DNA from: Alphaproteobacteria bacterium
GTDB lineage: Bacteria > Pseudomonadota > Alphaproteobacteria > Micropepsales > Micropepsaceae
Assembly: GCA_017307355.1 (NCBI GenBank)
Contig: JAFKFG010000052.1
Location: 1-33,997, forward strand
Direction of reading: 5' to 3'
Length of the DNA: 33,997 nucleotides
The notes beneath the pieces were generated by a model. It saw only the letters and a list, made by a program, of their open reading frames with translations. It ran no database searches and was not told where the DNA came from. This document shows positions 16,906 through 26,411 of the stretch, one piece after another. Numbering within the stretch: the first letter of the stretch is position 1; each line of letters starts with the position of its first letter. The translations under genes were made by a program, and so were the position numbers.

Positions 16906-17233
16906 GGGACGGCCCCTTGAGAACATGCTGGATGGCCCGGGTCATGCGGGTCCAATCGTCGGTGAGATCGAACAGCCGCCGGACCCCCTTGGAGGTCAGG
17001 GTATAATAGACCCGGGTGCGGCCGCCTGCCGGGCGCCGCTGGGCCCGGAGCAACCCCTCTTTCTCCAGATCGTGGAGGAGGGGGTAGATCACCCCTTCCT
17101 TGGGGGCGACCACCTGGCCGGTGGCGGCGGCCACGGCCGCCACGATTTCATAGCCATACATTTCCCGGTCCTGCAGCAATCTCAGGACCAGAAGTTCGGG
17201 CACGCCGGACATGAAAGAGGGATTTGCAGTCAT
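16895..17233 (-). CDS. PadR-family transcriptional regulator
   Basis: A 112-residue winged-helix protein: ELLVLRLLQDREMYGYEI (helix 1-2), a GQVVAPKEGVIYPLLHDLEKEGLL recognition region with the PadR-typical YPLLHxLEKEGLL, and the wing RRPAGGRTRVYYTLTSKG. The short C-terminus makes it a PadR-s1 type regulator, usually a repressor that controls itself and an adjacent membrane protein. Two ACCTAT/ATAGGT dyads stand directly upstream of its start. The HAAS-like gene begins inside its 3' end, the standard two-gene PadR unit. The start at 17233 (ATG) is followed by a second ATG at residue 8. Confidence 0.88.
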   Translation of the reverse strand: MTANPSFMSGVPELLVLRLLQDREMYGYEIVAAVAAATGQVVAPKEGVIYPLLHDLEKEGLLRAQRRPAGGRTRVYYTLTSKGVRRLFDLTDDWTRMTRAIQHVLKGPSHAV

Positions 17234-17244
17234 GGCGGATCTGT

Positions 17245-17288
17245 ATACCTATGTTCACTAGGTATCAATTACCTATGGGAGATAGGTA
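17245..17288. promoter_or_regulatory. Twin PadR-type operator dyads
   Basis: Dyad 1: ATACCTA (17245-17251) and TAGGTAT (17259-17265), 7-nt spacer. Dyad 2: TACCTAT (17270-17276) and ATAGGTA (17282-17288), 5-nt spacer. ACCTA half-sites with AT-rich surroundings fit PadR-family binding sites. They lie 12-55 nt upstream of the padR start and next to a very AT-rich tract (TATATATAATATTA, 17286-17299) that could hold the -10 region. Autoregulation is inference. Confidence 0.65.
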
Positions 17289-17516
17289 TATATAATATTA
17301 TTTAGCTACAGATGGTTATTGTTCTTCCCGGATGAGGCCCTGTTCTAGGGCTGGGAGTCCGCACTCCTGGGACGAGGGCTTGCGAGCCGGCATCAGCCGG
17401 AGCCGGCGTCTTGGGTCCGGCATCAATAATAAAGGTGTCGCATCGCTGCCGGGGCTTGAAAGAAAGGGGACGGGGCGGCTATTTGGCCGGCCGGCCATAG
17501 TCAGTTCAAGAACATC

Positions 17517-18233
17517 ATGTTCCGCAAAGGGCGCCAGGATAAGGAGCGCTCCAAGCTCTTCTCCAAGCTGGCCCGCGAAATCACCGTGGCGGCCAAGGCC
17601 GGCCTGCCCGACCCCGCGCTCAACGCCCGCCTGCGCACGGCGATCATCGCCGCCAAGGCCGAGTCTATGCCCAAGGACAATATCGAGCGCGCCATCAAGA
17701 AAGCGGGCGGCAACGATGCGGAGAATTACGATGAGATTCGCTATGAGGGCCGCGGCCCCGGCGGCGTCGCCCTGATCGTGGAAGCCATGACCGACAACCG
17801 CAACCGCACCTCGGCGGATGTGCGCTCCACCTTCGCCAAATATGGCGGGGCGATGGGCGAAACCGGTTCGGTCTCCTTCATGTTCGACCATGTGGGCGTG
17901 ATCAGCTATCCCGCCGACAAGGGCAGCGAAGACCAGATGCTGGAGATCGCGCTGGAAGCGGGTGCTGACGAATGCGTTTCCGGCGCCGACAGCCATGAAT
18001 TCCTTGCCAGCATCGACGGCTTCGCCCAGGTGCGCGACGCGCTGGAAGCCAAGCTGGGCGCACCCGCCTCCGCCGCCATCACCTGGCGGCCCAAGAACAC
18101 CGTGGCGGTGCCGGACGATGCCGGCGAAACCCTGATGAAGCTGGTCGAAATTCTGGACGATCACGACGACGTGCAGAATGTCTATGGCAATTACGAGCTG
18201 TCAGATGCCTTGATGGCCAAGCTGGGCGCCTAG
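17517..18233 (+). CDS. yebC: YebC/PmpR-family regulator (start unclear)
   Basis: A member of the YebC/PmpR family (TACO1 family), known as DNA-binding regulators and, in recent work, as factors easing ribosome stalling. From the first ATG at 17517 it has 238 residues: [55 protein letters not shown] and [20 protein letters not shown] are all family-typical. The family normally starts MAGHS. Here the in-frame codons just upstream of 17517 read A-G-H-S-Q-F-K-N-I, so translation should begin earlier, yet no ATG/GTG/TTG precedes them in frame: only ATT at 17481, or a TTG at 17483 in another frame separated by an extra GGCC. The true 5' end is therefore uncertain. Confidence 0.88.
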   Translation: MFRKGRQDKERSKLFSKLAREITVAAKAGLPDPALNARLRTAIIAAKAESMPKDNIERAIKKAGGNDAENYDEIRYEGRGPGGVALIVEAMTDNRNRTSADVRSTFAKYGGAMGETGSVSFMFDHVGVISYPADKGSEDQMLEIALEAGADECVSGADSHEFLASIDGFAQVRDALEAKLGAPASAAITWRPKNTVAVPDDAGETLMKLVEILDDHDDVQNVYGNYELSDALMAKLGA

Positions 18234-18293
18234 CCCGGATTTCGGCCCTGCTGCGGATTGAAGCAGGCGAACAGAACGGGCACAAAGACCGCC

Positions 18294-18806
18294 ATGGCTG
18301 TCTCCGCGATTCGCATTCTTGGCCTTGATCCCGGTCTCAGCGCGATGGGCTGGGGGGTGATCTCGCTGGAGGGTACCCGGCTTTCCCACATCGAACATGG
18401 CGTCATCGCCACCAAGCCGGCGCTGGGGCTGGGCCTCAGGCTGCTCGCCCTGCACCGCGAATTGTCCTCGGTGATCGTGCGGCTGGCGCCCCAGGCCATT
18501 GCGGTGGAGCTGGCCTTCGTGGCCCGCGATCCGTCCGCGGCGTTGAAGCTGGGCCATGCCCGCGCCGTGGCGCTGCTGGCGGCGGCGGAAGCGGGACTGG
18601 AGATCGCCGAATATTCTCCCAACCACATCAAGAAATGCGTGGTGGGGGCCGGACATGCCGGCAAGGACCAGGTGCAGTTCATGGTCAAGCGGCTGTTGCC
18701 CACCTGTGGCGTCAAGCAGGCCGACGCCGCCGACGCGCTGGCGGCGGCGATCACCCATGCGCATCTGTCGGGCAGCCGTGCCCGCATGGCGATGGCCCAA
18801 TCATAA
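18294..18806 (+). CDS. ruvC: Holliday junction endodeoxyribonuclease RuvC
   Basis: Resolves Holliday junctions by paired nicking, working with RuvAB. From the ATG at 18294 it has 170 residues (an upstream in-frame ATG at 18258 gives an N-terminal tail unlike the family). The four acidic catalytic residues are visible: Asp in ILGLDPGLSAMGWG, Glu in AIAVELAFVARDPSAALKLG, and the Asp pair in QADAADALAAAITH. The KLGHARAVAL segment follows the usual KLGxARG pattern. It is followed after 13 nt by ruvA. Confidence 0.93.
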   Translation: MAVSAIRILGLDPGLSAMGWGVISLEGTRLSHIEHGVIATKPALGLGLRLLALHRELSSVIVRLAPQAIAVELAFVARDPSAALKLGHARAVALLAAAEAGLEIAEYSPNHIKKCVVGAGHAGKDQVQFMVKRLLPTCGVKQADAADALAAAITHAHLSGSRARMAMAQS

Positions 18807-18819
18807 TGAGAAGATTGGC

Positions 18820-19422
18820 ATGATCGGGAAACTCACAGGCGTCGTGGATTCCATCGCCGAGGATGCGGTGATCCTGGATGTGGGCGGGGTGGGCTATCTG
18901 GTGCAATGCCCGTCCACCACCTTGTCGCGGCTGGCGGCGGGGGCGCATGCCTCGCTGATGATCGAAATGAAAGTCAGCGACGATGCGATCCGGCTGTATG
19001 GCTTTGCCAGCGCCGAAGAGCGCGAATGGTTCCGCCTGCTGCAGACGGTGCAGAATGTGGGCGCCAAGGTGGCGCTGTCGGTCCTGTCCACTCTGTCGCC
19101 CCGCGAATTGCAGCGGGCGCTGGCCTTGGGCGACAAGGCGATGATCGGCCGCGCCTCGGGCGTAGGCCCCAAGCTGGCACTGCGCATCGTCACCGAATTG
19201 AAGGACAAGGCGCCCGCGATGATGCTGCGGGGCGATGAGGAATTGCACGCGCCCGTGATGGCGCCGCGGGGCCCTTCCGCCGACGCGGTCGCGGCGCTCA
19301 TCAAGCTGGGCTATTCCGAAGGCCAGGCCGCCGAAGCGGTGGCGCGGGCGGCAAATGATCTGGGCGACACTGCGGAAACAGGTAGCCTGATCCGTGAAGC
19401 GCTGAGAGGCATGGGGCGCTGA
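18820..19422 (+). CDS. ruvA: Holliday junction branch migration protein RuvA
   Basis: A 200-residue protein that binds the four-way junction and loads RuvB. The N-terminal OB domain begins [20 protein letters not shown] with VGYLV; the helix-hairpin-helix DNA-binding domain includes [17 protein letters not shown] and [19 protein letters not shown]; the C-terminal RuvB-contacting domain ([20 protein letters not shown]) is complete. The ATG at 18820 follows TGAGAAG. Its stop overlaps the ruvB start by one base (TGATG). Confidence 0.95.
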   Translation: MIGKLTGVVDSIAEDAVILDVGGVGYLVQCPSTTLSRLAAGAHASLMIEMKVSDDAIRLYGFASAEEREWFRLLQTVQNVGAKVALSVLSTLSPRELQRALALGDKAMIGRASGVGPKLALRIVTELKDKAPAMMLRGDEELHAPVMAPRGPSADAVAALIKLGYSEGQAAEAVARAANDLGDTAETGSLIREALRGMGR

Positions 19423-20483
19423 TGGCCAAGGCTTCCAAGCACGAAGACGGCCGGATCACCACGGCGGAACGCACAGAAGACGACACGCTGGAATCCTCGC
19501 TGCGCCCGAAAATACTGAACGATTTCGTGGGCCAGCAACAGGCGCGCGAGAATCTGAAAGTCTTCATCGAAGCGGCCAAGGCGCGCGGCGAAGCGTTGGA
19601 CCATGTGCTGTTTTCCGGCCCCCCCGGCCTGGGAAAAACCACTCTGGCGCAGATCGTGGCGCGCGAATTGGGGGTGAATTTCCGTTCCACTTCCGGCCCG
19701 GTGCTGGCCAAGGCGGGCGACCTCGCCGCCATTCTCACCAATCTGGAGCCGCGCGACGTCCTCTTTATCGACGAAATCCATCGCCTCAATCCGGCGGTGG
19801 AAGAAATTCTCTATCCGGCGATGGAGGATTTCGAGCTCGACCTGGTGATCGGTGAGGGACCATCGGCGCGCTCGGTGAAAATCCAGCTGGCGCCTTTCAC
19901 CTTGGTGGGCGCCACCACGCGCTCCGGCCTGATCACCACGCCGCTGCGCGACCGCTTCGGCATTCCGGTGCGGCTGAATTTCTATACCGCCGACGAACTC
20001 TGCTCGATCGTGGCGCGGGGCGCCCGCGTGTTGGGTTTCAACCTGACGGACGAAGGCGCGCGCGAGATCGCGGGCCGCGCCCGGGGCACGCCGCGCATCG
20101 CCGGGCGCCTGCTCAAGCGGGTGCGGGATTTCGCTTCGGTGGGCAAGCATGCCGTTGTCGATGCCCGCATCGCGGATGCGGCGCTGACCCGGCTGGAAGT
20201 GGATTCCAAGGGCCTGGACGGTTTCGACAAGCGGTATCTCACATTGATCGCGGAGAATTTCGGCGGTGGTCCGGTGGGGATCGAGACCATCGCTGCGGCG
20301 CTGGGCGAGGCCCGCGACGCCATCGAAGAGATCGTCGAGCCGTATCTGATGCAGCAAGGCTTCGTGCAGCGCACCCCGCGGGGGCGGCTTTTGACGGGCC
20401 AAGCCTATGGTCATCTGGGCCTCAGCGCACCGCCGCGCGATCCCGCACAGATCGGCCTCTTCTCCGACGAGAGCGGCGCATGA
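19422..20483 (+). CDS. ruvB: Holliday junction DNA helicase RuvB
   Basis: A 353-residue AAA+ ATPase that drives branch migration. Motifs: [20 protein letters not shown], Walker [21 protein letters not shown], Walker [18 protein letters not shown], beta-hairpin segment [13 protein letters not shown], sensor 1 [18 protein letters not shown] with the arginine finger, and the winged-helix C-terminus with [14 protein letters not shown] and [11 protein letters not shown]. The start overlaps ruvA and the end overlaps the thioesterase gene by 4 nt (ATGA), so ruvA-ruvB-ybgC are one unit. Confidence 0.96.
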   Translation: MAKASKHEDGRITTAERTEDDTLESSLRPKILNDFVGQQQARENLKVFIEAAKARGEALDHVLFSGPPGLGKTTLAQIVARELGVNFRSTSGPVLAKAGDLAAILTNLEPRDVLFIDEIHRLNPAVEEILYPAMEDFELDLVIGEGPSARSVKIQLAPFTLVGATTRSGLITTPLRDRFGIPVRLNFYTADELCSIVARGARVLGFNLTDEGAREIAGRARGTPRIAGRLLKRVRDFASVGKHAVVDARIADAALTRLEVDSKGLDGFDKRYLTLIAENFGGGPVGIETIAAALGEARDAIEEIVEPYLMQQGFVQRTPRGRLLTGQAYGHLGLSAPPRDPAQIGLFSDESGA

Positions 20484-20929
20484 GCGTTACAGGTCTGGGA
20501 CATTTCGACGGCAAGGTCCATGTCCTGCCGATACGGGTCTATTACGAGGACACCGATCTGTCGGGCGTTGTCTATCACGCCAATTACCTGCGCTTCATGG
20601 AGCGGGCCCGCACCGAATTCTTCCGTCTGGCGGGCGTCACCAAAATGGCCGATCTGGAAAGCGCGGAACCCACCGCCTGGGCGATCCGCGAGGTCCGCGC
20701 CAGCTATCTGCGTTCCGCGCGGGTGGACGATACGCTGACGGTCCGCACCACGCTTGCCGCCATCTCCGGCGCACGCATCGAAGCGGTGCAGAAGATTTAC
20801 GCAGGCGACAATTTGCTGATGGATGGATGGATTCAGGCCTGCATCATCACGTTAACGGGACGCCCACGGCGATTGCCGCAATCGTTGCGGGATTTGTTGA
20901 CACCTTTTCTAGTAGAAACAGATACTTGA
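20480..20929 (+). CDS. ybgC: Tol-Pal-associated acyl-CoA thioesterase YbgC
   Basis: A 149-residue hot-dog-fold thioesterase. The 4HBT-type active-site segment is [20 protein letters not shown], with the catalytic Asp, followed by ERARTEFFR. It usually opens the tol-pal cluster and acts on acyl-CoA or acyl-ACP linked to phospholipid metabolism. It overlaps ruvB by 4 nt, which joins the recombination genes to the tol genes. Ninety nt separate it from tolQ. Confidence 0.92.
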   Translation: MSVTGLGHFDGKVHVLPIRVYYEDTDLSGVVYHANYLRFMERARTEFFRLAGVTKMADLESAEPTAWAIREVRASYLRSARVDDTLTVRTTLAAISGARIEAVQKIYAGDNLLMDGWIQACIITLTGRPRRLPQSLRDLLTPFLVETDT

Positions 20930-21019
20930 GATTGATTCGGGTGAAGGCCGCCCTACTTCGGCCAATTTTGAATGCGCATCTGCGACGCGCGCTCGGCTGG
21001 CGCGAACAAGGTTGTTCTC

Positions 21020-21909
<890 letters not shown>

Positions 21910-21910
<1 letters not shown>

Positions 21911-22359
21911 TGCCGGCGGTGATGCACCATGTCGGGTCGCGGGGCAAACGCAGGCGCAGCCCCGCCATGTCCGAAATCAACGTCACGCCCTTTGTGGACG
22001 TGATGCTGGTGCTTCTGATTGTGTTCATGGTGACGGCGCCGCTTTTGACCGTGGGCGTGCCGGTGGATCTGCCCAAGACCAAAGCCCCGGCGCTGGGCCA
22101 GGACAAGGAGCCCTTGTCCATCACCGTGGCCAAGGACGGGAAGATTTATCTGCAGAAGGAAGTGGTCACCGCCGACGCGCTGGTGCCCAAGCTGCAGGCG
22201 ATTTCGCAGAACGGCTATGACCAGCGGATTTTCGTGCGCGGCGACAAGACCGTGGCGTATGACCGGGTGATGGTGGTGATGGGCCTGCTGGCAAGCGCGG
22301 GCTTCACTCATATCGGACTGGTAACCGATGTCGCAAAGCCGAAGCCAGAGCAGCACTAG
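21910..22359 (+). CDS. tolR: Tol-Pal system protein TolR
   Basis: A 149-residue single-pass inner-membrane protein with a periplasmic domain. The short N-terminus (RGKRRRSPAMSEINVTPFVD) leads into the one TM VDVMLVLLIVFMVTAPLL, which carries the conserved Asp used in proton flow. The periplasmic part has the usual VPVDLPKTKAPAL and ITVAKDGKIYLQ strands. The start overlaps tolQ by one base and the end overlaps tolA by 32 nt. Confidence 0.94.
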
Positions 22360-23167
22360 ACGGCTGTTGCCGCAGCGTCCTTCGCGGCCGACGACCGAGC
22401 GCGGCTCGGGCGCGGGCATTGCCCTGTCGCTGCTGCTCCATGCCGCGCTGATCGGCGCGACCTATTTCACCTGGTCGCGGATGCTGGACACCACGCCGGA
22501 AAGTCATGCGGTGCCAGTGGATCTGATCACCGTGACCGACCAGACCAATGTTCAGGCGATGGCCCCGCCGCCGCCGCCCACCCCGCCCAAGGAAGAAACG
22601 CCCCAGCAGCCGGTCGAGCCGCCGCCGCCGCAATTGATGGATGTCGAGCCCGCGCCCGAGCCGCCGATGCCCGACATCAAGATCAAGCCCGAGCCCAAAA
22701 AGGTCGTGGATACGCCCAAGCCGCCGGATCAGCCGCCGCCCAAAAAGCAGGCCAACCAGGATTTCGCCGCGCTTTTGAACAAGCTCACCGCGCCGCCCAA
22801 GACGCCGCCCAACGCCAAGGTGGGACCGCGCACGGTGCAGGGCATCGGCGCCGCCAACGCCATGACCGCAGACCTCGCCGATGCCTTGAAGAGCCAGATC
22901 TATCAATGCTGGAGCCCGCCGGTGGGCGCGCCCAACGCCAACGATCTGGTGGTGGATTTCGACGTGGCCATGAACCCGGACGGCAGTATCGCGCGCGCGA
23001 CGTCGGACGCGGTGTCGTCCGGCAATTCCTATACTCGCGCCGCCGCCGAAGCGGCGCGCCGCGCCATCTTCCAATGCCAGCCTTACCGGCTACCGCAGGA
23101 CCGCTACAGCCAATGGCGCGAAATCAATCCGTTGCGTTTCGATCCGCGCCAGATGATGAATCAGTGA
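22328..23167 (+). CDS. tolA: TolA-like periplasm-spanning protein
   Basis: A 279-residue protein with a cytoplasmic Arg/Ser-rich N-terminus, a single TM (about residues 29-49, [20 protein letters not shown]), a long Pro-rich stretch (about 75-170, many PPPP and EPxP/KPxP repeats), and a C-terminal domain (about 185-279). The C-terminal domain has the TolA/TonB pattern, with YQCWSPP and FQCQPYRLP supplying the two Cys of the usual disulfide. In enterobacteria domain II is a long Ala/Lys helix; here it is an extended proline spacer, which makes translation likely dependent on EF-P (encoded in this window). The gene overlaps tolR by 32 nt. Confidence 0.88.
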   Translation: MSQSRSQSSTRRLLPQRPSRPTTERGSGAGIALSLLLHAALIGATYFTWSRMLDTTPESHAVPVDLITVTDQTNVQAMAPPPPPTPPKEETPQQPVEPPPPQLMDVEPAPEPPMPDIKIKPEPKKVVDTPKPPDQPPPKKQANQDFAALLNKLTAPPKTPPNAKVGPRTVQGIGAANAMTADLADALKSQIYQCWSPPVGAPNANDLVVDFDVAMNPDGSIARATSDAVSSGNSYTRAAAEAARRAIFQCQPYRLPQDRYSQWREINPLRFDPRQMMNQ

Positions 23168-23225
23168 CGCCAAAAAAAGGCCCTCTTCGGGAACCAGCTT
23201 GGGTCAAATGTCTTTGGAGAATGGC

Positions 23226-24536
23226 ATGAGGAAACTTCTTCTGGTCTGCGCCCTGTTCCTGGCGGCCGCACTGGCGCCGTTGCCGGCGGCGGCCGCGTTG
23301 TCGGTGGACGTGACCCAGGGCAATGCGCAGCCTCTGCCCATCGCCATTCCCGACATGATTTCCGCCGATCCCGCCCAGGCAACGATGGGCGCCAATATCG
23401 CCAGCGTGGTGCGCGCCGATCTCACCCGCTCCGGCCTCTTCCGCTCGATCGATCCGAAAGCCTTTGTCGAGCGCATCACCAACATCAATGTGGCGCCCAC
23501 CTTCCAAAGCTGGCGCGCGATCAACGCGCAAGGCCTGGTGGCGGGGCAGGTGACCTTGCAGCCCGACGGGCGCCTGCGGGTGGATTTCCGCCTCTGGGAC
23601 GTTTACGGCGAAAGCCAGATGCTGGGGCAGCAATTCTTCACCCAGCCGGAAAACTGGCGCCGGGTGGCGCATCTGGTGTCGGACGCGATCTATGAGCGCG
23701 TCACCGGCGAGAAGGGCTATTTCGACACCCGCATCGTGTTCGTGTCGGAATCCGGTCCCGCCACCAAGCGCGTCAAGCGCCTGGCGGTGATGGACGAGGA
23801 CGGCGCCAATCCGATCTTCCTCACCCGCGGCGATTACATGGTGCTCACCCCGCGCTTCAATCCCACGGCGCAGATGATCGCCTACATGTCCTATATCGCC
23901 ACCAAGCCCCACATCTATCTGTTCGACCTGGAGACGGGGCGGCAGGAAGAATTGGGCAATTTCCCCAACATGACCTTCTCGCCCCGATTCTCGCCCGACG
24001 GCAACCGGGTGGCGCTGGTGCTGGAGAATGGCGGCAACTCCGATGTGTATGTGATGGATTTGCGCTCGCGCGCGGTGATGCGGCTGACCACCGATCCGGC
24101 GATCGACAGCGCGCCGTCCTTTTCGCCGGACGGCCGCCAGATCACGTTCGAATCCGATCGCGGCGGCTCCAAGCAGATCTATGTGATGAATGCCGATGGC
24201 TCGAACCAGCGCCGCATCAGCTTCGGCGCGGGCGAGAACGGCACGCCGGTCTGGTCGCCTCGCGGCGACTTGATCGCCTTCACCAAGCAGCTGGGTTCGC
24301 ATTTCACCATCGGGGTGATGCGGCCGGACGGTTCGGGCGAGCGGATGCTCACCAACGCCTATCACGACGAAGGCCCGACCTGGGCCCCCAATGGCCGGGT
24401 GCTGATGTTCACCCGGGAAGCGTCAAACAATCGCGGCTCGCAGATCTGGTCGATCGACGTGACCGGCCGCAACGAGCAGCGGGTGATGACCCCGGGCGAC
24501 GCCTCCGACCCGGCTTGGTCGCCGCTGATTCAGTAA
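23226..24536 (+). CDS. tolB: Tol-Pal system beta-propeller protein TolB
   Basis: A 436-residue periplasmic protein with a Sec signal ([24 protein letters not shown]). The N-terminal domain (about 30-165) contains IAIPDM and [13 protein letters not shown] six-bladed WD40-like propeller follows (repeats [64 protein letters not shown]) that binds Pal. The ATG at 23226 follows GGAGA; the in-frame TTG 23199 and ATG 23208 lie too far upstream. The perfect hairpin at 24557-24590 lies downstream. Confidence 0.95.
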   Translation: MRKLLLVCALFLAAALAPLPAAAALSVDVTQGNAQPLPIAIPDMISADPAQATMGANIASVVRADLTRSGLFRSIDPKAFVERITNINVAPTFQSWRAINAQGLVAGQVTLQPDGRLRVDFRLWDVYGESQMLGQQFFTQPENWRRVAHLVSDAIYERVTGEKGYFDTRIVFVSESGPATKRVKRLAVMDEDGANPIFLTRGDYMVLTPRFNPTAQMIAYMSYIATKPHIYLFDLETGRQEELGNFPNMTFSPRFSPDGNRVALVLENGGNSDVYVMDLRSRAVMRLTTDPAIDSAPSFSPDGRQITFESDRGGSKQIYVMNADGSNQRRISFGAGENGTPVWSPRGDLIAFTKQLGSHFTIGVMRPDGSGERMLTNAYHDEGPTWAPNGRVLMFTREASNNRGSQIWSIDVTGRNEQRVMTPGDASDPAWSPLIQ

Positions 24537-24556
24537 GTATTTGTCATTCCTCTGTG

Positions 24557-24590
24557 TTTCTGGCGAAAACATTCGTGTTTTCGCCAGAAA
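24557..24590. terminator. Perfect UUCG-loop hairpin after tolB
   Basis: Fifteen-base arms TTTCTGGCGAAAACA (24557-24571) and TGTTTTCGCCAGAAA (24576-24590) pair without mismatch around a TTCG loop. It lies 20 nt after the tolB stop. There is no T-run after it beyond the arm itself, so it could be a partial terminator or an mRNA 3'-end stabiliser that lets pal be expressed separately. Confidence 0.6.
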
Positions 24591-24719
24591 ATGCGTGAAA
24601 ACCACGTAAAACGGACTATCTTTGGCCATTGCGGCATTGGCAAAAGCCGATGGAACCCTAAACTTGCCCTTAGTGATTCGAGGGCCATATCCGCCCAAGT
24701 TCTGGCTCTTTTTGCCGCT

Positions 24720-24748
24720 TTGTACGTTTCGCCTTCAGATGCAATAAA
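24720..24748 (+). promoter_or_regulatory. Possible pal promoter
   Basis: TTGTAC (24720-24725), 17-nt spacer, AATAAA (24743-24748), about 57 nt before the pal start, in a 268-nt intergenic gap that is AT-richer than the surroundings. Matches to the sigma-70 consensus are only moderate (3/6 and 4/6). Pal is a high-abundance lipoprotein and commonly has its own promoter. Confidence 0.3.
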
Positions 24749-24804
24749 ATTGGAACTCAGGCGCCACCCCCCTGCCGCCTTCACTTTTCGGGAGACTCAT
24801 TGCC

Positions 24805-25329
24805 ATGACGAAATTTTCCAGCACGTTGAAATTTGCCGCTTTGTCGGCCGCGTTGCTGCTCGGCGCTTGCACCCACAAGCAGGAAGCTGTGAATACTGCT
24901 CCGCCGCCGGCCGCCCCGCCGCCGCCGGCTGCTGCGCCGGTCCAGGCCGGCATTCTGCCGGGCAGCGCCCAGGACTTTAAGGTCAATGTGGGCGATACCG
25001 TTCATTTCGCCCTCAACCAGTACAACATCGAAGAGAACGACAAGGGCACCCTGTCCAAGCAGGCTGCCTGGCTGACTCGCTATCCGTCCGTCCGCTTGAC
25101 CGTCGAAGGTCATGCCGACGAACGCGGCACTCGCGAATACAACCTCGCCCTGGGCGCGCGCCGCGCCAATGCGGTGAAGGAATTCCTGGTGGCGCAGGGC
25201 GTGGCCGCCGGCCGCCTGGAAACCGTGTCCTACGGCAAGGAACGTCCGATCTGCACGGAATCGGGCGAAGATTGCTGGTCGCAGAACCGCCGCGGCGTCA
25301 GCGTCATCACCGGTGGCGCGGCCTCGTGA
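24805..25329 (+). CDS. pal: Peptidoglycan-associated lipoprotein Pal
   Basis: A 174-residue outer-membrane lipoprotein. The lipobox is LLLGAC with Cys22 as the lipidated residue. A short Pro/Ala linker leads to the OmpA-like domain (about 60-170) with [46 protein letters not shown] and [10 protein letters not shown]. The Asp and Arg that hold diaminopimelate are intact. Partner of TolB and TolA in outer-membrane constriction at division. It has its own leader and a strong terminator at 25347-25384. Confidence 0.96.
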   Translation: MTKFSSTLKFAALSAALLLGACTHKQEAVNTAPPPAAPPPPAAAPVQAGILPGSAQDFKVNVGDTVHFALNQYNIEENDKGTLSKQAAWLTRYPSVRLTVEGHADERGTREYNLALGARRANAVKEFLVAQGVAAGRLETVSYGKERPICTESGEDCWSQNRRGVSVITGGAAS

Positions 25330-25346
25330 TCGCCGTTTAAAGTGAC

Positions 25347-25384
25347 AAAAGGGGCGCGGGTGGTCGCACTCGCGCCCTTTTTCT
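25347..25384 (+). terminator. Intrinsic terminator after pal
   Basis: Stem GGGCGCGGGTG (25352-25362) / CACTCGCGCCC (25367-25377), loop GTCG, one G-T pair, followed by TTTTTCTTT and preceded by an A-tract. It is a classical Rho-independent terminator 20-50 nt after the pal stop, so cpoB probably has a separate promoter or relies on read-through. Confidence 0.8.
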
Positions 25385-25421
25385 TTGCAAGAAATCGTTC
25401 TGTCAGTTTCGAGGACAGGCC

Positions 25422-26411
25422 ATGAAGACGCGCGCAGCTCTTTTTACGCTCAGCCTGATGTTATCGGGCGCCGCGCTTACTGCGCCCGCCGCCCACGCCC
25501 AGCTTTTCGGCGAAAGCGATGAAGTGAAGGCCGCGCGCCAGGCGCATGAAGACGGCCAGGACAATCAGATCAGCCAACTTTCCGGCCGTGTGCAGCAGCT
25601 CGAGGACCGGGTGCGGGGCCTGACCCAGAGCCTGTCCACCGCCACCGGCACCAATGAAGAGCTGGCACATCAGATTCAAGAACTGCGCCAGAAGATCGAT
25701 GCGCAGCAAAAAGATTTCGCCTATCGGCTTTGCATGGTCTCGGCCCAGCAGCTGGGGGCTGACGGCAATGAGCAGGGCCTGAACTGCGCCGCGGTGGGCG
25801 CCAGCCCGGCCGCGAGCGTGCCGCCCTCGGGTGGCGGCTACGCGCCCGGCGCGCCCTTGCCGCCGCTGGGCGGCGGCGATCAAGGGTTCAGCAGTGCCCC
25901 GCCGTCGGGTGGGTCGCAACAGTTTGGCCGCCCGCCCGGAACCTTGGGCACATTGCCGATGAATAGCGGGCCTGGCGCGCCGCCAAACAACGGCGCGATG
26001 AACGCACCCCGCGCGGCCGCGCCGGCGGGCGGAACGGCCCAATATGATCGTGCCATGAACCTGCTGGCCAAGGCGCAATATACCGAAGCCGGCGCTGCGT
26101 TCCGCGCCTATGCCGACGCCAATCCCAACGATACCGACCTGTCGGCGCAGGCGATCTATTGGATCGGCAATATCGCCTATGTGCAGAAAAACTATCCTGA
26201 TGCGACGCGCGCCTTTGCCGAGCAGATCAAGAAATATCCGGACAGCATCCGCAGTCCGGACAGTATGCTGAAGCTGGGCCAGGCGTTGATCGCGCAGGGC
26301 CAGACCAGTTCGGGATGCACCACTCTTGCCGCGCTCAAAACCAAATACCCCAAAGCGGCCCCCGCGACGCTCGCAGCCGCGGCCAGCGCCCGCAAAGTGG
26401 CCTGCCGCTAA
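25422..26411 (+). CDS. cpoB: Tol-Pal system coordinator CpoB (YbgF)
   Basis: A 329-residue periplasmic protein. Signal peptide at residues 1-26 (ALTAPAAHAQ); an N-terminal coiled coil (about 40-105, ISQLSGRVQQLEDRVRGL and ELAHQIQELRQKIDAQQ) for trimerisation; a Gly/Pro/Ser-rich linker (about 125-205); then TPR repeats (YDRAMNLLAKAQYTEAGAAF, AIYWIGNIAYVQKNYPDATR, DSMLKLGQALIAQGQTSSG). In E. coli CpoB links Tol energy to peptidoglycan synthesis at division. The linker is longer than in E. coli. The gene overlaps the apparent start of tilS. Confidence 0.9.
   Translation: MKTRAALFTLSLMLSGAALTAPAAHAQLFGESDEVKAARQAHEDGQDNQISQLSGRVQQLEDRVRGLTQSLSTATGTNEELAHQIQELRQKIDAQQKDFAYRLCMVSAQQLGADGNEQGLNCAAVGASPAASVPPSGGGYAPGAPLPPLGGGDQGFSSAPPSGGSQQFGRPPGTLGTLPMNSGPGAPPNNGAMNAPRAAAPAGGTAQYDRAMNLLAKAQYTEAGAAFRAYADANPNDTDLSAQAIYWIGNIAYVQKNYPDATRAFAEQIKKYPDSIRSPDSMLKLGQALIAQGQTSSGCTTLAALKTKYPKAAPATLAAAASARKVACR

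Noticed and set aside
17300..17480. Possible small RNA between padR and yebC
   Set aside because: Several GC-rich hairpins are present (for example GGAGT-CCGC-ACTCC near 17355-17368 and GCCGGC pairs near 17384-17414), but there is no recognisable promoter or terminator and no known RNA family pattern.
23124..24365. 413-codon frame antisense to tolB
   Set aside because: tolB is complete with signal peptide and propeller repeats; the antisense frame is His/Gly/Arg-rich without domains.
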